DNA from: Verpa conica
Taxonomy: Eukaryota; Ascomycota; Pezizomycetes; Pezizales; Morchellaceae
Direction: 5' to 3'
DNA length: 64,000 nt
Assembly (NCBI GenBank): GCA_033030425.1
Contig: JAUFSD010000008.1
Location: forward strand, 930,001 to 994,000
Shown piece after piece: positions 11,963 through 23,709 of this stretch. The translations under genes were made by a program, and so were the position numbers. The notes beneath the pieces were generated by a model that saw only the letters and a program-made list of their open reading frames with translations, did no database searches and was not told the origin of the DNA. Numbering within the stretch: the first letter of the stretch is position 1; each line of letters opens with the position of its first letter.

Positions 11963-12433
11963 ATGAGCGCAACACTAATAAACCTTCCCCCAGCCAGCTA
12001 CTCTGAGCCCAACTCCGGCCCAGGAACCCCCATGTCCGGAATCTCCACCATCGCCATCAAAGACGGACACGAAGGCACTCGTCCCAGCGGCGAGGGTATT
12101 TCCGCCGCCGACCGAATCTCACGACTAGGGGTTGGTTATTTCGACCAGCCCCAGATGGCGCGTAGTGCGTCCTACACTTCTACGCCGGCGGGACTGACGC
12201 CTGGGGACAGGAGAAGCCCGGCTAGTAATGCGACTGGGAGCACGGTGACTACTGAGGAGGCGTTGAGAGCGACAAGAGAGGCAAAGTTGATTGATGGGAT
12301 GACGTATGATGAGGGGGTGGTGGATACGACGGATAAAACTCCGGTGATGGTACTGAATAAGGAGAAGGAGAGGAGGAGGAAGAAGAAGGGGGAGGTGGAG
12401 AAGGATGAACAGGGGGATGGGGTGAGGATATAA
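11963..12433 (+). CDS. Small disordered hypothetical protein
   Basis: An uninterrupted frame of 156 residues from ATG at 11963 (context CACCATGAGC). The frame is open upstream to 11774, but the added residues are lysine- and proline-rich read-through of the leader, so the internal ATG is preferred. The protein is rich in S, T, P and G (SGPGTPMSG, YTSTPAGLTPGDRRSP), has a short conserved-looking core EALRATREAKLIDGMTYDEG, and ends in a basic KEKERRRKKKGE tail that could be nuclear-targeting. I recognise no family. Third-base composition resembles the neighbouring lyase, which supports coding. Confidence 0.6.
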   Translation: MSATLINLPPASYSEPNSGPGTPMSGISTIAIKDGHEGTRPSGEGISAADRISRLGVGYFDQPQMARSASYTSTPAGLTPGDRRSPASNATGSTVTTEEALRATREAKLIDGMTYDEGVVDTTDKTPVMVLNKEKERRRKKKGEVEKDEQGDGVRI

Positions 12434-13731
12434 AGTGGATTAGAGTTATTTTTTTACTATTACGATTTTACGAATTCCACCTGATCTTTCTGTTAAATTT
12501 CTATGTGCTTTTGAGTCCTCTTCTTCGTTATCAGTTCTTATCGTTGATGACGTCATGCTGTGGGGGATACATTGACCTGGAGTGAATTTATTGGTTGTGG
12601 GTATATCAAATTTATGTGTCTTTGGAAGAGTTCTTTTTTATATAAAAAAAAACCCTTTTATTGTATGATATCTGAGCAATTCTACAGTCTGCTTGAGCCA
12701 TCCAGGTTCTGTGGGGTGAAAAGTCCGGGGAAGAACCCCACATCCGGGGTGCAGAACAGCTTGCCGCGATGGGTTTGACGTTGACGTCATTGCCGATGGC
12801 GGATAAAACTACATGTAAGACTCCACAATTGATGGCTCGCGGTGATGCGTACGGAGTCTGAAGTGGGGGATAGTCGGTTAGAGGTATGTATAGGCATCTA
12901 GATGTACCTAAATGTACGGTAATGTTCCTAGTGTCATGCCTCTAAGTACCATACCCCTGCATGCGAAAGTAGCCGATGTTTGCCGATCTTAAGATATAGC
13001 TTAACCTGAGTAGGCAGTCCCTTGAATCCTCCTACGACACAGTAAAACTACCTCCTACCCTGTAATATGTCCTCTTCCTAGGAGCTTATTAATCACAGAG
13101 CCATCCAGCTGCCTACAGAACCACTCCTACAATCTCCCAGTACATAACTCAATGCACTGTTATCCCCGAAGTCGGCTTTGTCTCCTTAAGCTCATAGATA
13201 AAGTACTCCTGAAGCCCACTAACCATCATGTAAATATGATGTTAACAGGGTATGTATAATGGGACTAGATCAGACTAGACTTTATTGGCAGAGGGCTGAG
13301 AAAATATATTGAGACAGCTTACATGACTTTTATGCCTCTATGAGCATTTCCTTTCGAAAATTGCACGTATAGCATTGGAGGTCTATACGAGAAGACCGCT
13401 GATACCCACACAAAGTGAGGTGTCCCAGTGTTGGGTCTACACATGGGAATGCTGCACGTGAGTAGTAGGAAGTCTCAAATGGCCAACCGATATCCAGTGT
13501 TTAGATACAGCCATGGTGATGACACCCATTTAGTGTGACCTGCCCTACCGCCGGCAGTCCCCCGCCTACCCCCATGCCACCAGTGCGGCTAGCCACGGGT
13601 TCGGCTACCCTGCGGCTCTGAGGAAACAACTCCTCCCCCTCTAAACTTATGCATGATCAATTGCCCCTCCCTCTCTCTTAGTATTCTCGAGTTATTAGAT
13701 ATCCCAGAGTGTAGATAGAGTTGACAAAGCT
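12434..13731. other. Intergenic with two TGACGTCA palindromes
   Basis: 1.3 kb without a supported gene. Perfect TGACGTCA (CRE-type, bZIP-binding) palindromes occur at 12548-12555 and 12782-12789, and one TACATGTA at 12810-12817. A GC-rich patch at about 12715-12755 (AAGTCCGGGGAAGAACCCC) contains a short imperfect inverted repeat. Confidence 0.5.
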
Positions 13732-15435
13732 ATGGCGCCAATGACTGTGTTCCTGCGGACTGCCCGCCATTTCACTTGCTCTCCAAAGGTTAGTCAGTAC
13801 TCCCTACGACATACCTCCACACCCCCGACTAACAAATATAGCATCTTGTCCTCGCCCGAACATTCGCATCTACCTCCCGCCGGTATGAAATCAACAAAGG
13901 TATCCCTCCTTCTTCCCCTCACCCCAACACACACACTAACACAAACTAGTATTTCCCTCCGCCGCCGAAGCCATCAAAGACCTCAAATCCAACAGCACCA
14001 TCCTCGCCGGCGGCTTCGGTCTCAGCGGCGTCCCAGACACCCTCATCAATGAGCTTGAAAAAAACCCACAAATCACCAACCTCACTGCCGTCTCCAACAA
14101 CGCCGGCGTCGACGGCGGCGGTCTCGGAAAACTCCTAGCATCCGGCCAGATCAAAAAGATGATTGCCTCCTATGTCGGCGAAAACAAGACGTTTGAGCGC
14201 CTCTATCTTACTGGTGAAATAGAGCTAGAATTAACCCCCCAGGGCACCCTCGCTGAGCGCTGCCGTGCGGGGGGTGCAGGGATACCGGCGTTTTATACAC
14301 CTGCGGCGTTCGGGACGGTTGTACAGACCGGGGAATTACCGACAAGGTATAATACCGATGGAACAGTAGCGCAGTACTCGACGCCTAGAGAGGTGCGTGT
14401 ATTTGGTGGGAAGAGCTATGTCATGGAGGAGGCGATAAGGGGTGACTATGCGTTTGTAAAGGCTTGGAAGGCGGATAAGCTCGGGAACTGCCAGTTCAGG
14501 TTCTCGGCGGGGAATTTTAACGGTGTGATGGGGAGGAACGCGAAGGTTACGATAGTAGAGGCAGAGCATGTGGTTGAGCCAGGCGAGATTGAGCCGGCTG
14601 CGGTGCACCTGCCAGGGATATATGTGACGAGGGTTGTGCAGTCTGTTACTCCGAAGAGTATTGAGAAATATACATTCGCAAAGGACCCTAGTGAAGCGAC
14701 GGCGGCGGCTCTTGGTACAGGTGAGGTAGCGGGTAAGAGGGAGCGTATAGTCAGGCGTGCGGCGAAGGAGTTTAAGAATGGGATGTATGCGAATCTTGGA
14801 ATAGGCATGCCTATGCTTGCGCCGTCGTTTGTTGATCCGACTGTGGAGGTACAGCTGCAGTCTGAGAATGGGATTCTTGGACTTGGGCCGTACCCGCGAA
14901 AGGGCGAGGAGGACCCGGATCTGATCAATGCAGGGAAGGAGACTGTTACGCTTGCTCCGGGAGCGGCAGTTTTTGGCTCCGAGGAGAGTTTTGGGATGAT
15001 TAGGAGTGGAAGAATCGATTTGACGATTCTAGGGGCAATGCAAGTAGGTATGTATGGTGATATCGCGAGCTGGGCGTTACCAGGAAAGATTAAGGGGATG
15101 GGAGGGGCGATGGATTTGGTATCGAATCCGACGGAGACAAAGGTAGTTGTTACTATGGAGCATTGCGATAAGAAAGGGGGGCCAAAGATATTGAAACGTG
15201 TGTATTTGGGTATTCTCTTTAGTAGTGGATTAACTAACAGGCTACAGGTTGTACATTCCCGCTTACTGGTCGGACGTGTGTATCGAGGATTATTACGGAG
15301 CTATGTGTGTTTGATGTTGACTTTACAGATGGGCTGACACTAGTTGAGATTGCGGATGGGGTAACAGTTGAAGAGGTTACGATGAAGACGGGGGCGCCGT
15401 TTAAGGTTGCGAGCGATTTGAAGCCAATGCTTTAG
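13732..15435 (+). CDS. Succinyl-CoA:3-ketoacid CoA-transferase, mitochondrial
   Basis: Four exons, 13732-13788, 13842-13899, 13950-15197 and 15248-15435, encode 516 residues. The first 40 residues ([28 protein letters not shown]) are a typical mitochondrial presequence. The alpha-type domain follows ([37 protein letters not shown]), then the beta-type domain with [12 protein letters not shown], whose glutamate at about 344 matches the CoA-thioester-forming residue of animal SCOT. The tail reads [29 protein letters not shown]. The enzyme moves CoA between succinyl-CoA and acetoacetate. Intron 3 (GTGTGT...TACAG) interrupts KRCTF. Full length, with no lesion. Confidence 0.95.
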
Positions 15436-16330
15436 TAAGACTTGTGTGTAAATAGATTTGTAGTTGCCAATTCAATTATACCGAATAATAGGCCATTAAT
15501 CACGCAGGCTTTATGTACATTACACTCCCTCTATAAGAATACGTACGCTATACCCAAGCCACTGTCTGCAAAGATATTCATCTTATAAAAATACCAAGCC
15601 CGATCCCAAAGATACATGTATTCTTATAGCGCGAGCCTACTATAGATAGAGTTATATATCCAGTCATGACCTATTCTAGCATAATCTCCACCCGGTGCCT
15701 AAGTACTTACCAGAGCTAACTTAGAACTTAGTTCATACGTTAAGTCACTTTTTAGTATCTATATGTACTACTATCCCCATCATAGGCCATCACTCGGCTA
15801 ATATATGTAGTTTCTCGCCTACTTTTCTAGTACGCAGTCTCTAGGTTTGTTTGATCTAGTAGGACAGAGGCTCCTACCACAGGGATCCTAACTAATACTC
15901 GCTGTTGAGTTGTTGGTAGGAGCAATCATATGTAATCCCCGCTATAGCATCTACTACTCTTCCACGTGATATATAAACACAACTAGCTATACATAACGCC
16001 CTATAAATACCATCTTACTCTTCTTACAATACACCCATCACCTGGCCCCCTCTCACTGATTATCACATTAACATGGTAATTACTAACTTAGTAATGTAAG
16101 CGTGGCCTCATCAGTCTTGGCACTCTTTCAGCCGCCAACCTCAACTCATGCTGTGTAACGGTGGGACTGGGACCTTCGAGAAAACGCTTGCCAGTACGAG
16201 ACAGATATACCACAGAGAGAGACGTTCATGAATTGAAACGACCCCACAAAAGCATCGACAATCAACTCAGCTGAGGAAAGAAACAGAGTAAAAAAACAGC
16301 TCCCTGGCTTGGAATTAAAAGCTCAACAGG
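15436..16330. other. Intergenic, AT-rich, no gene seen
   Basis: About 900 nt with one TACATGTA at 15613-15620. The last 150 nt before the next start codon are less AT-rich. No coding frame of note. Confidence 0.55.
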
Positions 16331-19300
16331 ATGCGATTAACGGGCCTTCGGAGAAGTCTCCCAGCAGGCTTACTCCTACTCACCCCCTACTTTCGCCTAG
16401 CTTTGTGTAGTCCTGCTGTCAATGTCCGGCTTAAAGCTTCTTGGAATGGCGCGCCGTTCCTTATCGAGCTGCTGTGAGTATAGTATTTCTTTTATCGAGT
16501 TCGGTTTGGTAGTTCAGCTTGCTTATTTAAGGGTGTCTTTTTTAGGGAAACGGCGGCGGACGAGAATTCAGCTTCATACTACCCGTTACTCGACAGAATA
16601 GCAACCGGCGAATTCGCAAATGAATCTTCCGATAAAGCTCTCTATGATGCATTCCTACGTGCTGTTCAGGAGGAAGGGTTCTTGAAGAGTCCAGTGGAAC
16701 TCGCGAGTTTCAATCTCGCGTTGAGTATTCATGCTGCGGCGCCTAGGATCGAAGCTCATTACCATTACTACGAAAATGATTTGGAGCCGAGAATGGGGAA
16801 GATGTATGAGCCTGAATGTGCTACCTGGCTGCAGTGGAGCCATAAGCAGGTCTGCAAGACGACAGGTGATTATCGAGATATGTTGTCTTCATGGGAGAGG
16901 TATCCAAAGTACGTTCCTACCTTCCATGAGAAGTTTTTATTCTATCCAGTTGATGGTCTCACATAATTCTTTAGTGAAAGAAGAAGACTCCAGTTCGACA
17001 GAGTAATGGAACCGGCGAAGGAGGATGTACCAGCGGCAATCCTTTGGGCAGATATCCAATCTCCTACCTTCAAAGAGCACCACGAAATCCTCAAAGAATA
17101 CGCCAGCGCGGGTCGCATATCCTATCGTGTTCGTCACCGCCCTGCCTCCACCCGCAAAAACCGTCCTGTAATTCTCAGTGGCTACGGTGTCGAGCTAGCC
17201 CTGAAGAAAACCGATTATATTGTTATGGACGACCGCGATATCCAGGACAACAACGAAAATCAGAAGCCTGGTGACGACGCACCCCCAGTACTCGATAACG
17301 AGGAAGACATCCAACATATTACACCCATCCACCAAAAAAGCATAGCAACTCTTGGTACCGATGCTACGGCCTTCATTATGAACTCCGACGACCCGCTTAG
17401 CACGCTCTTAAAGTTCCTCCAAGATTTTCCAAAACACTCAGGTCGCATCAGTCTAATCGAGAAGAGTGAGGAGATGATGGAAGAGCTTAGGGAAAACTGG
17501 GATTCATTTTCCGCGGCAGGTCAGAACAATTTGTGGATTAACGGAATTCAACTTGGGGACAGTCAGACCAACGCATTTGCACTCCTGGAGCACCTACGCC
17601 GAGAGAGGAAATATATCGATAGCCTCACGGCGCTCGGGTTGAATAATAGTGAGGCAATACAGCTACTCAGTCATCAGATTCTTGCAGATTCAAAGCAATC
17701 AGAGCTACCGCAAAGGTTTGACTATCGGGATGAGGTTGATGGCGGGAATGTGATTGTCTGGCTTAATGATTTGGAAAAGGACACACGGTACAGAGAATGG
17801 TCTAGCTCTATATCTGTTGTATGTCTCCACCCCTCCTATCATAAATTTTTTGTGTATACTCTACTCATGAATAGTCTTTTTTTTACTAATGTTTTATAGC
17901 TCCTACGGCGCATCTATCCCGGCCAACTTCACCCGCTCCGGAAAAATGTCCACCACCTCGTCATTCCTATTGATTTCACCTCCCGCGATGATCTAGCACT
18001 TCTAGCAGAGCAACTTCGCATGTTTGTTGAGCGCAAGATCGCAATCCGGTTTGGAATCGTCCCATTGGCGAAGTCGGAAGAAGCCGTTTCTCAGGCCAAG
18101 GTTTTCTACCACCTTAAGGATTCTTATGGCCTTGCTGCCGCATTACGATACGCCCATGAGTCACTCGCAAACAACGACTTCAACAAGCCGAGTGCAAAGG
18201 TGTTTAAGAACGTTCTCAAGGATGCGTCACCACGTAAAGATAAATCTGTGCTTTCACTCGACGAAATCTTTGTCTCAGAGGATATCGAGAATTGGTTTTC
18301 CAAAACAAAGAGCTGGGGGAACCGAATGGGCGTGAATACTGATGTTCCACCGATATTTATCAATGGTCTTTCGCTTCCACGCGATGATGGGTGGATGCAG
18401 GGCATGGCTGGAAGACTCCAGGCGGATGTGCAGATTACCCAGCGTGCAGCTTATGAAGAAGTCATCGATGACAATAGTGATATCACCGCTTTGCTCATGA
18501 CTGGTGCGGTGACGAGAAGGAATATCCATATTATACCGGAAGACGAGACTACAATTACCCTTACCAACACTGTTGAGCTAGAGTCACTTCATGCGGATAT
18601 CTTCAAGAGCCTACCAAAAGTATCTACAGATAAACCAGCCCCGCTCTCGGAAACTACTATTTGGGTAGTTGGCGATTTCGACGAGAAGGACGGTTATCAA
18701 CTCCTTGTGGGTGCTGCTGAGCTTCAGAAGGCTTCTTCAGGTGTAGATTTGGTTTTTATCAATAACGCCGAAATATCAGCCAACACGCCAGCACTATCAA
18801 CGCTGCTATACCAGCTACAGAAAGTCGATTTCTTCACCGCCCCAGAGCGACTCGAGCAGTTGTTGCAGGAGGTGAAGCCGGTGCAAGAATTCGTTGACCT
18901 ACCGAAAATCGAGAGTTTGGTGGGTTCTCAGGCGGATGTCAAAGCTACTAGCTGGGCTTACCCTACACATCTCGAATCCAGTAAGTTCTGGGATAGTACG
19001 AAGGTTTTGGCGGAGAAGATTGGGTTTAAGCCCGGCCAGCGCGGATTAGTGGTTAATGGGCGTGTCATTGGCCCAATCCCCAAGAGTGAGGATTTCGTAG
19101 GGGAGGATTTCAAGCAGTTACTTGATTATGAACGGGCCCGCCGCATCGTACCTGTCCTTAATGCGGTACAAGAGCTGGGCTTAGCAGAGAAGCTCGAATA
19201 CCCTGCTAGACTTACGAATTTGGTAGCTTTGACTACGATCTCCGATACCCCAACAGGGTTGTTCGAGACGCCGGTGTTGTCGAGGACTGATGCATTCCTA

Positions 19301-21247
19301 AGACTATGGAAAGGAGAGCATACAGTTATTGAGAGCGGAGACAAAGATAGTGCTATCTTCCAAGTAGTGGCGAGTGTTGATCCAGCAAGTGAGAATGCAC
19401 AGAAGCTGGTGCCGATTTTGAAGGTGCTTGGGGAGATGGAGGGAGTATATCTGAGGATATACCTAAACCCACAGAGAATAATCGGTGAGGTACCGGTGAC
19501 GAGATTCTACAGACACGTTCTTGAGTCAAAACCAGTGTTTGATGAAGCTGGCAACCTTGTTGATCCAAGAGCGAGATTCGAGAATATCCCTGAGTCCCCG
19601 TTGCTCTCGTTGAGTATGGATGTCCCTCCATCATGGTTGGTTAATCCTGAAGAGTGTATCTACGATCTCGACAACCTTAAACTTGAATCGCTCAAAGACC
19701 GCCTCCAGGGTAGTGATGTCGAGGCTCTCTATGAACTTCGTAGCATTCTCATTGAAGGTCATTCTCGCGATGTTACTGCTGGTGGTCCACCGAAGGGTGC
19801 GCAGCTTGTACTTGGCACAAACAAGGAACCGTTGTTTGCAGATACTATCATCATGGCGAATCTCGGGTATTTCCAATTTAAGGCGAATCCTGGATACTGG
19901 AAGATGGGGTTGAAGGAGGGACGCTCGGCCGAGATCTTCAATATCGACTCTACCGGTACAACCGGAGGCTACTCTACACAACACGCAAAAGAGGGCGAGG
20001 AAGTAGAAAGTGAGATTGTGTTGATGAGTTTCCAGGGTGCGACTCTATTCCCGCGACTATCGAGGAAGCCGGGTATGTTAGAGGAAGATGTCCTCGAGGC
20101 GTCAAGCGGGAGCAAATCAGTCAGCGATTTTGCGACAAAGTTGATGAAGAAGGCAGAGGGGATTATGGTTGATGCTGGTTTGCTTGCTCCTACGGCAGCA
20201 GATGCAAAGCCCAAGGCAGATATTAATATCTTCTCGGTGGCAAGCGGACACCTTTATGAGCGGTTTTTGAATATCATGATGTTAAGTGTAATGAAACATA
20301 CGGATAAGACTGTCAAGTTCTGGTTTATTGAGAATTTCTTGTCACCATCGTTTAAGGTATTTTTGCTCTATATTTTTCTTTTATGGGTTCTAACATGATT
20401 ATAGGATTTTATCCCAACCATGGCTAAAGAGTATGGGTTCGAGTATGAGCTCGTTACATACAAGTGGCCACATTGGCTCCGTGGTCAGAAGGAGAAGCAG
20501 AGAGAGATCTGGGGGTATAAGATTCTATTCTTGGATGTCTTGTTCCCGTTGGATCTAGATAAGGTTATTTTCGTCGATGCGGACCAGATTGTCAGAACCG
20601 ATATGAAGGAGCTTGTGGATCTTGATCTCCAGGGTGCACCTTATGGGTTTACGCCGATGTGTGATTCTCGCGAGGAGATTGAAGGGTTCAGGTTCTGGAA
20701 GCATGGGTACTGGAAGACGTTCTTGAAGGGATTACCTTATCATATTAGGTTTGTTTATACCATCAAGTATTGACAGTGAACGAAAACTAACAGCCGCTCA
20801 AGTGCTCTCTACGTTGTGGATCTTAAGCGTTTCCGTCAAATCGCCGCTGGAGATCGTCTCAGACAACAATATCACCAGCTCTCGGCTGACCCTCAGAGTT
20901 TGGCCAATCTCGACCAGGACCTTCCGAACCATATGCAGAGTATTTTACCAATCCACTCGCTCCCACAGGAGTGGCTTTGGTGCGAAACTTGGTGCAGCGA
21001 TGAAAGTTTGAAGACCGCAAAGACAATCGACCTGTGCAATAACCCGATGACGAAGGAACCGAAGCTGGACAGAGCAAGAAGACAGGTGCCAGAGTGGACT
21101 GCATACGATGATGAGATTGCAGCAGTAGCTAAGAGGAGCCTGAAAAAGGAGACTGAGGCGGAGGAGAAGTTGTCGAAGAGCCCGGTAAAGGATGAGGAAG
21201 TTGTTTCCACAGAGAAAGCTGCTGTGACTGAAAAGGATGAGCTTTAG
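16331..21247 (+). CDS. gpt1: UDP-glucose:glycoprotein glucosyltransferase (UGGT)
   Basis: Six exons, 16331-16473, 16546-16908, 16975-17818, 17900-20356, 20405-20748 and 20803-21247, give 1531 residues, the usual UGGT length. It starts with a signal peptide ([15 protein letters not shown]) followed by [25 protein letters not shown] in part. Four thioredoxin-like folding-sensor domains fill most of the protein. The GT24 catalytic domain begins near 1223 ([19 protein letters not shown]) with [16 protein letters not shown] and the DxD metal site VDADQ near 1326. The C-terminus is KDEL, an ER retrieval signal. The enzyme re-glucosylates Man9/8 glycans on misfolded proteins so that they re-enter the calnexin cycle. 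Intron 5 uses CTCAAG as acceptor in this model, because that restores the invariant [11 protein letters not shown]; a CAG nine bases upstream would insert three residues. Confidence 0.95.
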
Positions 21248-21499
21248 ACGTTTATTGTAATAGTAGTTTTTGAAGTGTAGAACATCTCTTGTGTAGCTAT
21301 ATTATTATTTATAGTGGAAATGATTATCAGTGTTGGTGCATCTTCTTCCGGTTGCTGTGTAACCCTGTCGAGACAAGTGACGAAGTAACCTCCCCACCAA
21401 CCCCAACACGTCTTCCATTCAACTCCAACACCTCTGTCCATCCATCACCATCGAGCCCTCCATCACCATCATCCATAAACACCATCCTCATCATCAACA

Positions 21500-22415
21500 A
21501 TGGCCGACAAAGAGTTCAAATCCCTTCATAATGGCCTCATCTCCAGCGTTACCAAAGGCGACTATACAACCGCCTCCCGGACCCTCTCAGCCCTCAAGCT
21601 AGCTCTCCTCGAACGCAACGCCCTCATCCCATCATCATCCACCCCGATCCCCACCCTCCTCCTCGCGCGAGAGATCCTGGAGATCGGTGCACTGACAAGC
21701 ATCCACCAAACTGACGACGCAGCCTTCTCGCGGTACTACTCCCAACTACAGCCCTTCTACGAAGACGAACGTTTATCATCAAAGTCACCAAGCCCCCACC
21801 GGAGCAAGATTGTAGGACTTCATTTACTCTTGCTACTGAGTAAGAATGATATTGCAGATTTCCATACCACACTTGAGAACCTTGAGGGACCCCAGGAGGA
21901 GGATCCGTTTATTAAGCATCCGATTATGCTAGAGAGGTGGTTGATGGAGGGGAGTTATGATAAGGTGTGGAATGCGACGAAGAGTTCGCAGATGCCGAGT
22001 GAGGAATATGCGCTGTTTTCGCAGGTGAGTTTCTTGCTTCCCTAAGTTGTTGGTGAGTGGGTGCTGATGGGGGGGATAGGTGCTTGTGGGGACTATAAGG
22101 AATGAGATTGCGACTTGTTCGGAGAAGGCATATGCGAGTTTGCCAGTGTCGAATGCGAAGAATCTACTTTTTCTTGATTCTGATGGCGCGGTTATTCAGT
22201 TTGCGCAGGAGGTAATTTATGGGTCTATTTCGTTTTTATATACTTTCTTTTATGGTATGCTAATGGTATTTTTTTTGTCACTACAGAAAGGATGGGAGGT
22301 TCGAGATGGGCGTGTCTACTTCCCTGTCGAAGAGTCTGAAAAGGAAGCTCTCGCCAGTGGTACAATCATTGAAAACACAATTGGCTACGCCCATGAACTC
22401 GAAATTATCGTGTAA
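21500..22415 (+). CDS. RPN12: 26S proteasome regulatory subunit Rpn12
   Basis: Exons 21500-22024, 22080-22211 and 22287-22415 encode 261 residues, close to the family length. The N-terminal half is helical (DKEFKSLHNGLISSVTKGDY, LLLAREILEIGAL) and the PCI/CSN8-like region follows (FIKHPIMLERWLMEGSYDKVW, EIATCSEKAYASLP, AKNLLFLDSD). The end carries KGWEVRDGRVYFP and NTIGYAHELEIIV. Rpn12 is part of the 19S lid and is among the last subunits to join it. The start is 252 nt after the glucosyltransferase stop, so the promoter must lie in that spacer. The gene converges with the next one, leaving about 96 nt between stop codons. Confidence 0.95.
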
Positions 22416-22511
22416 ACAGCATTGTTCTTAGCGCTTGTATCATTTATCACCGGGATACAAAAAAATAAGACTGTCTCCTGGAGAGGGTGTGGTTATTTTT
22501 TTTTTTTCCTT

Positions 22512-23517
22512 TCAAATAGACCAGATACATAATCTCTTGTCATAAAAGCTACAACTCACCACCCTGTCTGGTGCAGAAGGATGGGTATGGCTTCCGTAGT
22601 TCATACTCTCGTGTTCCTCGAATTTTGCAACCACAGATAATTCCTTCCCAGGTGCTACTGTGACTATTCGTGCCCCTGCGTGCATACAGCTCGCCAGCAC
22701 ACTCTCTTCGTCCCTCATGTGAAGCCTCCATACCCCTCCCCCCACAAGTTGTATATCATCAACTACCTTCCTAGTCCGAGTATCAAACACCCGTAGCCAT
22801 TCATCATAGCTCCCCGTCAATATTCTCCCCTCCCCCTCTCTCGGGAGAATAGCCGTCACCCCCGCCTGATGCGTTTTCCTATCTTTCCACAACTGCACAT
22901 CACTCTCCAAGCTCTGCGCACAAAACACACTATCATCCCCACCGGAATAAAGTATCTTGCCATCACCAGAGAACTCACACGTCCACGCCTCCAGCTCATG
23001 AGGATGGTACCGATAAATCACCTCCCCAGCCACCAACGAAAACACTGCAACCTCACCCGATGAAAGACTCACCGCAATATGATCCGCACAGATAGGCGAA
23101 AACGCAAGTGAGAGTATCAACACCTCCTCCGCGAACAAGCTGTGCGTAGATATATGCGTAAGTATTGCATCATTGAGACGGTAGATTGAGAGGAGTCCGA
23201 GGGATTGTGCGATTACGAGGAGGTCTGGAGAGTGGGGTGAGAATTTAAGGTCTAGAATCGCACGTGTAGGGATTGTTTGGAGGAGGTTTCTGGGAGTCGT
23301 TAGTTTTTATGGGAGGATGTGGGGGAGCAGGGGAGCGGGGGAGTGGACAGACAGACAGTGTGTCTGTATAGAGGCAGAGATTGCCTGTTTTTTGCTCACT
23401 GAGGGTTATAGCAGATTCGTTGAGAGAGTAGGTTCCGACTACGATGAGGGATGGATTTTGAGGTGAGAATTGGACGAATGATGGGGGGAGAGAAGTGTAG
23501 GTTGTGTATATAGACAT
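22512..23517 (-). CDS. DPH7: Diphthine methylesterase, WD40 protein Dph7/Rrt2
   Basis: Exons 23517-23357 and 23289-22512 give 312 residues. The N-terminus has SFVQFSPQNPSLIVVGTYSL in part, and the middle has LDLKFSPHSPDLLVIAQSLG. The family core is GGDDS, KTHQAGVTAI, LTGSYDEWLRVFDTR and GGGVWRL, ending SFYDKRLCIWS. Dph7 removes a methyl ester from diphthine on elongation factor 2, between the Dph5 and Dph6 steps of diphthamide synthesis. The 67-nt intron has a GTCTGT donor and a CTAAC branch box before CCCAG; the phase gives LNLLQTIPTRAILDL. It is divergent from the next gene, with 192 nt between start codons. Confidence 0.88.
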
Positions 23518-23709
23518 TACAGCGGGTGTGGGGGTGAATGAATATGGAGGGGAAGATCTGTAGTAGAACTTCTAGAAACCTTGGCAGTGGGTGCCTACAT
23601 CGATCTTGAACTCCAAAGCCTCTTTACTCGCCCCCCACCCAAGACTAAAACTCCCCACGTCCTGTGGTATGCACACCCCAAACATAAATACTCTATTCTA
23701 CTCTTCAGC
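23518..23709. promoter_or_regulatory. Short bidirectional promoter region
   Basis: 192 nt separate the divergent start codons of the Dph7 gene and the DUF1917 gene, so both promoters must lie within or overlap this interval. CT-rich stretches and CAAAGCC are seen; no well-defined factor site stands out. Confidence 0.6.
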
